Source: Bacteroidia bacterium (lineage in GTDB: Bacteria > Bacteroidota > Bacteroidia > NS11-12g > UBA9320). Taken from it: 14,920 nucleotides of DNA. A program made the position numbers and the translations under genes. The notes below the pieces were generated by a model that made no database searches, had not been told where the DNA came from, and saw only the letters and a program-made list of their open reading frames with translations. The stretch lies in contig JAQWZS010000229.1 of NCBI GenBank assembly GCA_029253325.1, forward strand, positions 1 to 14,920. The letters run 5' to 3'. Within the stretch, counting starts at the first letter, position 1, and each line of letters opens with the position of its first letter. This document shows, piece after piece, positions 7,401 to 14,830 of the stretch.

Positions 7401-8525
7401 CTAAATCAGTTCTTTTAAAATATCAATAGCGTAGTCTACCTCCTCAGTGGTTGTGTACTTGCTAAAAGAGAAACGAACTACCGAACGGTTGTCGGGGTGG
7501 TTGATGCCAGTTAGTACATGGCTCGATCCCATAGCACCACTATTGCAAGCAGAACCACCACTTACAAATACCCCATTGATATCCAATTGAAATAGTAATG
7601 TAGATGATTTTTTGGATGGAGGCAATGATACGTTTAATACGGTATATAAGCCTCCTTCAGGAGAGATATCTCCATTGAAGCAAGTGCCTTTTATTTTTTT
7701 GCCCAGCTGCTCGATAAAGTAGGTTTTGATGACTTGTACATTCTTGATTTTTTCTTGTATCTCTTCATTAGCTATTTCCAGTGCCTTGGTAAGTCCTATA
7801 ATGCCTGTTACATTTTCTGTACCTGCTCGTAAAGTGCTTTCTTGTCCGCCTCCAGTTAACATGGGGCTTATTTTTAGGGCTTTATTCTTGTACATAAACC
7901 CTACACCTTTTGGTCCATGAAATTTGTGAGCAGAACAGGTAATGAAGTCCACATCCCAATTAGATAAGTCAATAGGGTAGTGGCCTATGGTTTGAATAGT
8001 ATCACTATGAAAATAACATTGGTTTGCTCGAGCTATTTGGCTGATGGCATGAACATCGTTCAATGAGCCAATTTCATTATTAGCATGCATCAAGCTAATT
8101 AGACTACTAGGATGTTTTTCTGCTAATGATTTTAGGTTTTGCAAGTCTGCTTTGCCTTAAATATCCAATTTAACATAACTAACCTTTGCTAGTCCTTTGT
8201 CTTCGAGAGCCTTGGCCGTATCCAAAACTGCTTTGTGCTCTATTTTACTAGTGATGATGTGGGTTACCCCTAAATCATTGACAGCACATCGAAGAGCCAT
8301 GTTGTCTGCCTCAGTACCGCTACCTGTGAATATGATTTCGGAACTGTGGCATTGTAGCATCTTAGCAATGCTTTTTCTAGCCAATTCGACAACTGCTTTA
8401 GCTTGTCTTCCATTGCTATGTATTGCAGAGGGGTTTCCATAGATATCTCTCATAGTCTGAGCCATTTCATCAATGACTTGAGCGTCCATAATAGTAGTGG
8501 CAGCGTTGTCTAAGTATACCTTCAT
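7401..8525 (-). pseudogene. NifS/IscS-type cysteine desulfurase interrupted by one in-frame TAA
   Basis: Cysteine desulfurases are PLP enzymes that take sulfur from cysteine for Fe-S clusters and thiolation. The reading frame has 374 codons before its final stop, normal for this group, but codon 123 (8159-8157) is TAA. Before it: VYLDNAATT, FTGSGTEADN and the PLP-stacking His97 in IEHKAVL. After it, in the same frame and counting the stop as 123: HANNEIG, HSD (Asp175), the PLP Lys201 in SAHKFHGPKG, RAGTEN, and the catalytic Cys327 in GGSACNSG. The interrupted segment reads VKLDI-stop-GKADLQNL, where relatives have one ordinary residue, so a single base change (for example AAA to TAA) explains it. 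No other damage is seen. The second fragment could restart at a TTG (8144), but that would lack the PLP-stacking His. It sits 31 bp after the agmatinase gene in the efp-led run. Confidence 0.88.
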
Positions 8526-8556
8526 TGCTACTGCAAATAAACAATTTTAGGAATAA

Positions 8557-9432
8557 TCAAGCGTATTTGTATCCAATAAGCTTGTAGCAGAGTTGTGCCA
8601 TGGTATAGGCTGTAGTATCATCAATGGATGTTGGATTTAATTCTACAATATCGAAACCCTTGACTTCACATTTTTCGAATACTTTTTTAAGAAATTTAAG
8701 AGTAGAGTACCATCGTAGTCCTCCGGGTTCTGCTGTGCCAACACTGGGGCATATGCTTGGGTTAAAGGCATCTGTATCTATGGTAATGTATAGTTTTTCG
8801 GGAAGCCTTTGGATGATCTCATCCATCCAGTAATCATTATCCTGAATTTGATGGTCGTACCAAGTGTGTATGTTGGGAGAGGTGTTGATTAGCTTCCGTT
8901 CTTCAATACACTGGGCTCGTATGCCAACCTGAAAAATTTCAGGTTTGAGTTCATGAATTCTAGCCATGACACTGGCATGAGACCAAGGGTTATTCTCATA
9001 TTCTCCTCTCAAATCACTGTGAGCATCCAATTGAAGTATACCTATGTCATTCCATTTTTGTTGAAAGGCTTTAAAAACTCCATACGTAATGGTATGTTCT
9101 GCTCCCAAGCTGACTAAAAATTTGTTTTGATCTAAGTGTTTTACTGTTTCAGCTTGGATATAATCCATCGCTTTTTCATTAATTTTATCACTAAAATCTA
9201 GCGGATTACTACATGCAATTCCACATTTTTGGTAAGATTCAATACCAAGTTCGGTATCGAAATATTCTACATAGTGTGAGTTATGAATAATGGCATTAGG
9301 TCCTCTAGAAGAACCTTTTTTAAAAGAGGAAGTGTGTTCGTAAGGCAATTGCTGTATCACACAAGATGATAATTCATATTCTCGCCATTTAGGTTCGGTA
9401 ATTCCAAGAAAATGGGGATTGTTCTCAGCCAT
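8557..9432 (-). CDS. speB: Agmatinase-family ureohydrolase (SpeB-like)
   Basis: This 291-residue cytosolic enzyme belongs to the arginase/agmatinase family, whose agmatinases hydrolyse agmatine to putrescine and urea with two Mn ions. All six metal ligands can be placed: His113 in GAEHTIT, Asp136, His138 and Asp140 in LQLDAHSDLR, and Asp219 and Asp221 in ITIDTDAFNPS. His152 in WSHASVMA and the GTAEPGG loop (232-238) also fit. The motif after the metal pair reads AFNPSICP instead of the common xxDPxxAP, so one conserved Asp is Asn; it is not a metal ligand. Length is as expected. The start gives MAENNPHFLG and lies 20 bp after the efp stop, consistent with one operon. Agmatinase is the best reading, but other ureohydrolases of this fold (guanidinobutyrase, formimidoylglutamase) are not excluded. 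No arginine decarboxylase gene is in the window. Confidence 0.87.
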   Translation of the reverse strand: MAENNPHFLGITEPKWREYELSSCVIQQLPYEHTSSFKKGSSRGPNAIIHNSHYVEYFDTELGIESYQKCGIACSNPLDFSDKINEKAMDYIQAETVKHLDQNKFLVSLGAEHTITYGVFKAFQQKWNDIGILQLDAHSDLRGEYENNPWSHASVMARIHELKPEIFQVGIRAQCIEERKLINTSPNIHTWYDHQIQDNDYWMDEIIQRLPEKLYITIDTDAFNPSICPSVGTAEPGGLRWYSTLKFLKKVFEKCEVKGFDIVELNPTSIDDTTAYTMAQLCYKLIGYKYA

Positions 9433-9452
9433 TTATCAGTAAACTGTGAGCA

Positions 9453-10013
9453 TTACTTTGCTCGTTCTACATATTCTCCAGTGCGAGTATCTACTTTTAT
9501 TTTCTCGCCAGATTCAACGAATAGTGGGACATTCACTACTGCTCCAGTTTCTAACGTTGCTGGTTTGAGTGGGTTGTTGGCAGTATCTCCTTTGACACCT
9601 GGTTCACTGTATGTGATTTCAAGAACTACGTGGTTGGGTGCATCTGCCATGATGGGATTGCCATCATCAAAATAAACATTGAGTAACATTTCTTCTTTGA
9701 TGAATTTCATTTGATCGCCCAACATAGACTCAGCAACGGCTACTTGTTCGTAGGTTTCAGTATTCATTAACATGAGATTGGAGCCGTCTTTGTATAGGTA
9801 TTGCATTTCTACTTGATCTATTCGAACATCATCAATGTTTTCTCCACTTCTGAATCGATTTTCAATGGATTTTCCAGTAATAGCATTTTTCATTTTTACT
9901 TGATAAAATGCACCTCCTTTACCGGGCATGGTATGTTGGTAGTCGATTACCTGACAAAGTTGTCCGTTGTATCTCAAAAACATTCCGCGGGATAAATCTT
10001 GTGTTGTAGCCAT
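9453..10013 (-). CDS. efp: Elongation factor P
   Basis: This 186-residue EF-P has the three-domain length usual for bacteria. EF-P binds between the P and E sites of the ribosome and relieves stalling at polyproline stretches. Domain I has MFLRYNGQLCQVIDYQHTMP, and the loop that reaches the peptidyl-transferase centre is PGKGGAF with Lys32, equivalent to the modified Lys34 of E. coli. Domains II and III follow: ENRFRSGENIDDVRI, YLYKDGSNLMLMN, the central PNHVVLEITYSEPGVKGDTA segment, and the C-terminal signature ATLETGAVVNVPLFVESGEKIKVDTRTGEYVER. A Lys rather than Arg at the loop tip rules out the EarP rhamnosylation type. No modification gene (epmA, epmB, ymfI) is present in the window. It is the first gene of the minus-strand run. 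Confidence 0.97.
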   Translation of the reverse strand: MATTQDLSRGMFLRYNGQLCQVIDYQHTMPGKGGAFYQVKMKNAITGKSIENRFRSGENIDDVRIDQVEMQYLYKDGSNLMLMNTETYEQVAVAESMLGDQMKFIKEEMLLNVYFDDGNPIMADAPNHVVLEITYSEPGVKGDTANNPLKPATLETGAVVNVPLFVESGEKIKVDTRTGEYVERAK

Positions 10014-10020
10014 ATGGTGG

Positions 10021-10028
10021 CAAATATA
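10021..10028 (-). promoter_or_regulatory. Possible -7 box of the efp promoter
   Basis: On the minus strand this reads TATATTTG, a full match to the Bacteroidota TAnnTTTG -7 consensus. It lies only 7 bp before the efp start, which would give a leaderless or nearly leaderless mRNA. No TTG is seen at the -33 position, so this is a weak call. Confidence 0.3.
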
Positions 10029-10084
10029 TTACATCCCGATTATTTAATGTTTATATGTTGTTAGCTATAGCATGAAAATAGCCT

Positions 10085-10092
10085 TACATTTG
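10085..10092 (+). promoter_or_regulatory. Probable -7 box of the cobalamin-riboswitch transcript
   Basis: TACATTTG matches the Bacteroidota TAnnTTTG consensus exactly. Transcription starting about 6 bp downstream would begin right at the first riboswitch helix (10098). A TTG at 10058-10060 could serve as the -33 element, but the 24-bp spacing is longer than the usual 19-21. Confidence 0.45.
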
Positions 10093-10097
10093 AAGCA

Positions 10098-10245
10098 GCA
10101 ATTAGTTAAGGGAAGCGAAGTGAAAATCTTCCACTGTACCCGCAGCTGTAATGTTCTAACATGATTTGCTCATCTATTTCCACTGTTCATTTATGAATGG
10201 GAAGGACAGCAACATCTGAACTTAGTCAGAAGACCTACTCATTGC
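10098..10245 (+). ncRNA. Cobalamin (B12) riboswitch aptamer
   Basis: The conserved parts of the cobalamin riboswitch are all present in order. They are the AAGGGAA element (10108-10114), the GTGaAAATCttCCAC core, the CCCGC and CTGTAA block (10139-10151), and the B12 box AGTCAGAAGACCTACT (10224-10239). Closing helices can be paired: P1 GCAAT (10098-10102) with ATTGC (10241-10245), and GCTGT (10145-10149) with ACAGC (10206-10210). It lies 114 bp upstream of a BtuB-like receptor on the same strand. Adenosylcobalamin or another cobalamin should reduce expression of the downstream operon. Fairly large peripheral elements between 10151 and 10205 suggest the common class I architecture. Confidence 0.95.
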
Positions 10246-10359
10246 AATGTTACTATCAATGCTTTCGGGGAGAAAAGCTATAGGAGCCAGACAAACCATC
10301 AGGTCTTTTATAAATTTTATTCTCATAGGTATTTATTTTTAGAATTAAAATTAAAACCC
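10246..10359 (+). promoter_or_regulatory. Riboswitch expression platform and leader of the B12 operon
   Basis: This is the rest of the 346-bp gap between efp and the receptor gene. It holds a GCTTT/AAAGC hairpin (10261-10265 with 10274-10278). It also holds AGGTCT (10301-10306), which is exactly complementary to AGACCT (10231-10236) in the B12 box. AGGTCT can also pair weakly through GTCT with AGAC at 10289-10292, just before a T-rich run. Mutually exclusive pairing of this kind could switch between open and terminated states. No clear Shine-Dalgarno sequence is seen before the ATG, so transcriptional control or start-site occlusion are both open. Confidence 0.5.
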
Positions 10360-12228
10360 ATGAAACCAGCTTTTGCTGTATTATTAATTACTTGTCTAAG
10401 TAGTCATTTATTGGCACAGAGTGAGCTTGCCTCTTCCTGGAGTGGTAATGATTCCACGCAGATAGTTGGGTTAGATTCTATCGCTGTTTTTTCGCGAAGT
10501 AATTCTCCAAACGAACAACTTATCGCTCAAGTTTTTCTAAAAACGAACCCGATTCAAACATATGCAGAGTTACTCCAAAAGCAAAGTGGAGTATTTATAC
10601 GAGGCAAAGGTTATGGAGCATTGAGTACTCCATCATTCAAAGGTCTTGGTACGATGCACTTACCAATCTTGATTAATGGTGTGAACATGCAAAGCAGTAT
10701 GAACGGTGCGATGGATTTAAGTTTGATTGATGCAGTGCATTTTAAAAACACAATTTTTGGTACTCCCAACGGACGTATGTTGGGTTCACCGTCTTTGGGA
10801 GATGGAGTGGCTATTGGTTCGGATTTAACTAATCAAGGATGTGACCTAAATCTTAGCTATAGTTCGATAGACGAATTGGGAATAAGTAGTAAGTTTTCTT
10901 TTCGCAAAAAACGTTTTAACTATGCTCTGAGTGCATCACTTGTGAACTCTCAGAATCAAATCAGCTTAAAGCCCTATGATATGGATAGTGTCTTAACCAA
11001 TTCAGATTTTCAAAGAGTGAGTTTGGTTCAAAATATGACGTTCGATATGAATCCTAGAAGTACTTTTCGGTCTATGCTATATTATTTGAATGCCGATCGA
11101 GGAATACCTCCATCTTTTGGTGAGAGTCATCAGAATAGACAACATGACGAAAACTTTGTTCATGTTCTGACCTACAAGAACCAGCTATCCCCAAAATCAA
11201 GGCTAATGTTTGCCAATCAGCTTTCACACGAAAAGATACTTTTTCTTTCAAGTGTTAACAGTATTGAAACAAACAGTCATGTAACTAATGTGAATACGAA
11301 TATTGGGCTAACAAGACAACTTTCGAATACAACCCATCTTTTGATGAATGTCCAAAATCAACAAGCATATTATTATTCGGATGCTTTGGTAAATAATGTT
11401 ACTTGGAATCGTTGGATAGGTTCGTACGAATTGACTCATGCCTTTAATAAAGGAAGTATAAAGCTTGTTCAAGGGTTTGTCAATTGGAATGCTGATTGGG
11501 CAATGAATGCACGACTTTCTGGAAATATTCGATGGAATAATCTTTACACGATAAAAGGAAGCTTGCAAAAGGTCTATCGTCTTCCTGTCCTTAATGAATT
11601 GTATTGGTATCAACCAGGGGAGGCTTTGGGTAATAGGTCATTGAAGCCCGAAGATGGGTATAAGTTAGACATTGGTTTTGCACGTTCTACTAAGCAATTT
11701 GGAATCCAATTAAACCCTCATATTGGTTTTTATCAAAACTGGATACAGTGGGGTGGTTTCCCAGAAATATCTCCTGAAAACATTAGTAAAGTGAGTGTAG
11801 GTGGAGCTGTTTTGAATGCTTCTTACTCATACCCTTTAAATGGTCATAAATTGATTGTTCGATCGAATGTGCATTATGTAAGATCAGTTTATCAGTTTGA
11901 CGATACAAATGACCCTAGACATAACAAACAACTCATTTTTACTCCCAGATATACGAGCAATTTAACTTTAAGTATAGTGAATGAAAACTATGGGCTTTTT
12001 AGCAATGTTCAATATGTTGGAAAAAACTTTGTGACGAGTGACAATTCCTCTTTTATTGATCCATATTATTTGATTGATGTTGGAGGATATTACAGCTATT
12101 CAAAAATTAGACTGGGTTGCTCAATAACCAATATTATGAATTCGCCATATTATACACAACCTAGAACCCCTTTGCCGGGAAGAATTATAAAATTAACACT
12201 TAACTATAAAATTAAAACACAATTATGA
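10360..12228 (+). CDS. btuB: BtuB-like TonB-dependent cobalamin receptor
   Basis: This 622-residue outer-membrane receptor is close in size to E. coli BtuB (594 mature residues). The signal peptide is MKPAFAVLLITCLSSHLLAQ with cleavage after Ala19 or Gln20. A TonB-box-like segment DSIAVFSRS lies near 39-47. The plug follows with YAELLQKQSGVFIRGKGYGA, STPSFKGLGTMHLPILINGV and DLSLIDAVHF, the SFRG-type plug common in Bacteroidota BtuB homologues. The barrel runs from about 160 to the end, with YRLPVLNELYWYQPGEALGNRSLKPE in an outer loop region and NIMNSPYYTQPRTPLPGR before the last strand. The final residues are not the usual aromatic terminus (YKIKTQL). The upstream riboswitch makes corrinoid uptake the best-supported role. 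The stop overlaps the next gene as ATGA. Confidence 0.9.
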   Translation: MKPAFAVLLITCLSSHLLAQSELASSWSGNDSTQIVGLDSIAVFSRSNSPNEQLIAQVFLKTNPIQTYAELLQKQSGVFIRGKGYGALSTPSFKGLGTMHLPILINGVNMQSSMNGAMDLSLIDAVHFKNTIFGTPNGRMLGSPSLGDGVAIGSDLTNQGCDLNLSYSSIDELGISSKFSFRKKRFNYALSASLVNSQNQISLKPYDMDSVLTNSDFQRVSLVQNMTFDMNPRSTFRSMLYYLNADRGIPPSFGESHQNRQHDENFVHVLTYKNQLSPKSRLMFANQLSHEKILFLSSVNSIETNSHVTNVNTNIGLTRQLSNTTHLLMNVQNQQAYYYSDALVNNVTWNRWIGSYELTHAFNKGSIKLVQGFVNWNADWAMNARLSGNIRWNNLYTIKGSLQKVYRLPVLNELYWYQPGEALGNRSLKPEDGYKLDIGFARSTKQFGIQLNPHIGFYQNWIQWGGFPEISPENISKVSVGGAVLNASYSYPLNGHKLIVRSNVHYVRSVYQFDDTNDPRHNKQLIFTPRYTSNLTLSIVNENYGLFSNVQYVGKNFVTSDNSSFIDPYYLIDVGGYYSYSKIRLGCSITNIMNSPYYTQPRTPLPGRIIKLTLNYKIKTQL

Positions 12229-13892
12229 AAAGAAAAATCACCTACATTTTTAGTCTATTCTTATTCCTTAATAGCTACGGACAATTCAATCATAGCCGAG
12301 TCTATTCGACATTTGATAACATGCCATTAACCAAGTCTGATACGTTTGATAATGGTTCTGAATTAAGCGGAGGGTTTCTTCATTATGGAAGAAATTGGAC
12401 AAATTCATACAACCCTCAATGGGGAAGTTGGTCAGGATGGGCCTTGAGTAATATGACCGATACACTTACACCTGGATATACCAATCAATACAGTGCTATT
12501 GCAGGTCATGGGGTTAGTTACACTGATAATTATATGGTTAGTTATGGAAATACCTATATTAAAATGGATTTGCCTACTGATGTGTCTGGGGCTTATTTTA
12601 CAAATAATACCTATGCGTATTTAGATATGAAAAATGGAAGTGGATTCACCAAGAAATTTGGTGGTGAAAATGGTAATGATCCTGATTATTTTCGGGTAAA
12701 ATTTTATTCATATCTAGCTGATAATTTGGTAGATTCTTGTGAGTTATATCTTGCAGATTTTAGGTTTGAGGATAATGCAAAAGATTATGTTTTGGATGAT
12801 TGGTTTTACTTAGACTTCAATAATGATTCTGAGCTTGATATCAAAATTGATAGTATTGCTGTAAAATATGAAAGCTCAGATATGGGTGAATTTGGTATCA
12901 ACACACCAAAATATTTATGTATGGACGATTTTAATGCCATCAGTAGTGCAGAGGTGATGCCTGAGTCTATCGTGTTTGAAGAGGATACTTTTTATAATGG
13001 GAGTGATGCTGCTGGAGGATTTATGGTTAGTCACATTTTTTTTCCTAATGAGTACAATAAAAATTGGGACAGTTGGTCTGGTTGGAGTGTTAGCTCAAAG
13101 TATGATACAATGACAGCAGGATATACAAATCAGTATTCTTCTGTTAAAAGACCCATGTCAAGCACACCTGAGTCTGGCTGGAATTTTGAGTCTGTTCATT
13201 TTGTGAATAATGGGCAAAAGAATTCAATACGATCACCATATTTCAAGGATGCAGATGAGGGAATATTTGGACTAGTTCGGCTACCTGCTCCTGTACGATT
13301 CTACATCACGAATACTACCTATGCTGCATTGGACATGAGAGAGGGAAGTACTTTTGGCAAAAAATTCGGTGGAGAAAGTGGAGATGATCCTGATTATTTT
13401 AGATTGCTGGTTAAAAGTGTATCCGCATCGAATGAGATATTGAATACAGATACAATTTATTTAGCAGATTTCCGCTTTGAAGACAATACGCAGGATTATA
13501 TTTTAAAAGATTGGGAAATAGCAGAAATTGTATCCTGTGATCGTGTAGATTTTGAATTACAATCTTCGGATGTTGGACAATATGGTATGAACACACCTGC
13601 TTATTTTTGTTTATCGCTAGCACAAGATTTGACTAATTCAATTAATGATCAAATGATTGCTCATTTGAATGTATACCCAAATCCTGTCAACAACATTTTA
13701 AACATTCATTCAGAAGCTCCTATTCAATCGGTTGAATTGATTGCAATGGATGGGAGAGTAGTTGCAAATTCTAATCAAAGAATATTATCTAGCAATTATT
13801 CATTTGATGTTTCTAGCTTTGTGCCTGGTATTTATTTTGCCAAAGTATACACAAGTAATGGATCAATTATTTCAAAATTCATAAAACAATGA
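12225..13892 (+). CDS. T9SS-exported protein with two tandem DUF4465 domains, B12 operon
   Basis: This 555-residue secreted protein has a signal peptide ending near SYGQ (19/20) and two copies of the DUF4465 pattern. Copy 1 has WSGWALSN (69-76), NQYSAIAGHG (87-96), KKFGGENGNDPDYFR (143-157), YLADFRFEDN (175-184) and SSDMGEFGINTPKY (217-230). Copy 2 has WSGWSVSS (284-291), NQYSSV, KKFGGESGDDPDYFR (379-393), YLADFRFEDN (412-421) and SSDVGQYGMNTPAY (447-460). A type A T9SS sorting domain follows from about 480: LNVYPNPVNNILNI, SVELIAMDGRVV, SSFVPGIYFAKVYTSNGS and KFIKQ. It should be passed through the type IX system to the cell surface. Its place between a BtuB receptor and other surface proteins under a B12 riboswitch suggests corrinoid binding; that role is inferred from context. 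The start overlaps btuB by 4 bp. Confidence 0.88.
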   Translation: MKRKITYIFSLFLFLNSYGQFNHSRVYSTFDNMPLTKSDTFDNGSELSGGFLHYGRNWTNSYNPQWGSWSGWALSNMTDTLTPGYTNQYSAIAGHGVSYTDNYMVSYGNTYIKMDLPTDVSGAYFTNNTYAYLDMKNGSGFTKKFGGENGNDPDYFRVKFYSYLADNLVDSCELYLADFRFEDNAKDYVLDDWFYLDFNNDSELDIKIDSIAVKYESSDMGEFGINTPKYLCMDDFNAISSAEVMPESIVFEEDTFYNGSDAAGGFMVSHIFFPNEYNKNWDSWSGWSVSSKYDTMTAGYTNQYSSVKRPMSSTPESGWNFESVHFVNNGQKNSIRSPYFKDADEGIFGLVRLPAPVRFYITNTTYAALDMREGSTFGKKFGGESGDDPDYFRLLVKSVSASNEILNTDTIYLADFRFEDNTQDYILKDWEIAEIVSCDRVDFELQSSDVGQYGMNTPAYFCLSLAQDLTNSINDQMIAHLNVYPNPVNNILNIHSEAPIQSVELIAMDGRVVANSNQRILSSNYSFDVSSFVPGIYFAKVYTSNGSIISKFIKQ

Positions 13893-14830
13893 GAATAGGG
13901 GCTTTACTATTCATATTTATACAAATACTAACTTATGCTCAGTTTGATGGGCCAGGTGGAGAGTTAGGAAGTAAATCCATTTTTAAAGACAATTCTTCCA
14001 TTATTGGTTGGGCTACAGGAGCTCAACTAGTTCGTGGACCTATTCAAATTAATGATAAAGCCTTGGGATTAGCTTCAGTGGGAACCGAAGCTAGTGCTCT
14101 TGGATCTTATGATGGAGATGTTGTTAGTCTTGGTGACGGAGGTTCTATTATTCTCTCTTTTGACCAACCCATTATAAATCGTGAAGGTTATGACTTTGCC
14201 ACTTTTGAGAATGGTTTTCAGGTTGGGTTTTCTTATTATCTTGAGCTTGCTCATGTAGAAGTAAGTAAGGATGGAAAAGAATTCAAACGTTTTCCAAATG
14301 AAAGTTTGACCGACACTAGTTATCAAACCAATAATTTTAGCTATACCAATCCTTATCAACTTCACAATTTTGCAGGTAAACATCAAGCTCCTTATGGTAC
14401 TCTTTTTGATATTGATGAATTGGGTTTTGATACCATTAATTATATCCAATTGATTGATGTGGTAGGAAGTGTGAATGATAGTTTTGGAACACGAGATATT
14501 AAAGGCCGAATGATTAACGACCCTTTTCCTAGTCCTTATGAAAGTTGTGGTTTTGACTTGGATGCTGTGGCCGTAGTGAATGGTGAATTATTAAATACTC
14601 AAAGACTTGCGTTGCAGGGCATAAACGTTTACCCTACTCTTGTTTATCAAAACGAGCCAATTCATATTGATGCTCCAGTGCTATCCAAAATTTCAGTAGT
14701 GGACATACAGGGAAGAGAAATTAACTTTTCAAGAAATCAAGATGCAGTTAATATTTCATCCATAGGAACTTATTTCTTACACATAACTCATCAAGGTAAA
14801 TCATATACTCAAAAGATTTGCGTAAGATAA
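13889..14830 (+). CDS. T9SS-exported beta-rich surface protein, B12 operon
   Basis: This 313-residue protein has signal peptide MRIGALLFIFIQILTYA with cleavage before QFDGPGG. The main domain (about 20-231) has a recognisable pattern seen in cell-surface proteins of Bacteroidota and other phyla: KALGLAS (57-63), VVSLGDGGSIILSFDQPI (78-95), DFATFENGF (102-110), ELAHVEVSKDGKEFKRFP (119-136), NFAGKHQAPYGTLFDIDEL (160-178), IQLIDVVGS (186-194), INDPFPSPYESCGFDLDAVAVVN (209-231). Many Asp and Gly turns suggest calcium or ligand binding. The last 70 residues look like a diverged T9SS sorting domain: INVYPTLVY, KISVVDIQGREI, ISSIGTYFLHIT and KICVR. VYPT replaces the usual VYPNP. It overlaps the tandem-DUF4465 gene by 4 bp, so it should share its regulation and perhaps its job in corrinoid capture. 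Confidence 0.8.
   Translation: MRIGALLFIFIQILTYAQFDGPGGELGSKSIFKDNSSIIGWATGAQLVRGPIQINDKALGLASVGTEASALGSYDGDVVSLGDGGSIILSFDQPIINREGYDFATFENGFQVGFSYYLELAHVEVSKDGKEFKRFPNESLTDTSYQTNNFSYTNPYQLHNFAGKHQAPYGTLFDIDELGFDTINYIQLIDVVGSVNDSFGTRDIKGRMINDPFPSPYESCGFDLDAVAVVNGELLNTQRLALQGINVYPTLVYQNEPIHIDAPVLSKISVVDIQGREINFSRNQDAVNISSIGTYFLHITHQGKSYTQKICVR

Noticed and set aside
7401..8144. C-terminal half of the cysteine desulfurase as an independent gene starting at TTG
   Set aside because: It begins in the middle of the PLP fold, lacks the N-terminal PLP-stacking His and has no separate initiation signal; it is the rest of a broken gene.
8157..8159. Interrupted codon as selenocysteine or recoded residue
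   Set aside because: The codon is TAA, not TGA, and is not at the catalytic Cys. No recoding of TAA is seen elsewhere; all other genes stop normally, including with TAA.
8557..9432. AFNPSICP (Asn for Asp) as a sign of an inactive agmatinase
   Set aside because: All six metal ligands are intact and the changed position is not a ligand, so loss of activity cannot be claimed.
11308..11613. Minus-strand open frame inside btuB
   Set aside because: It is a shadow of the receptor coding sequence without family features.
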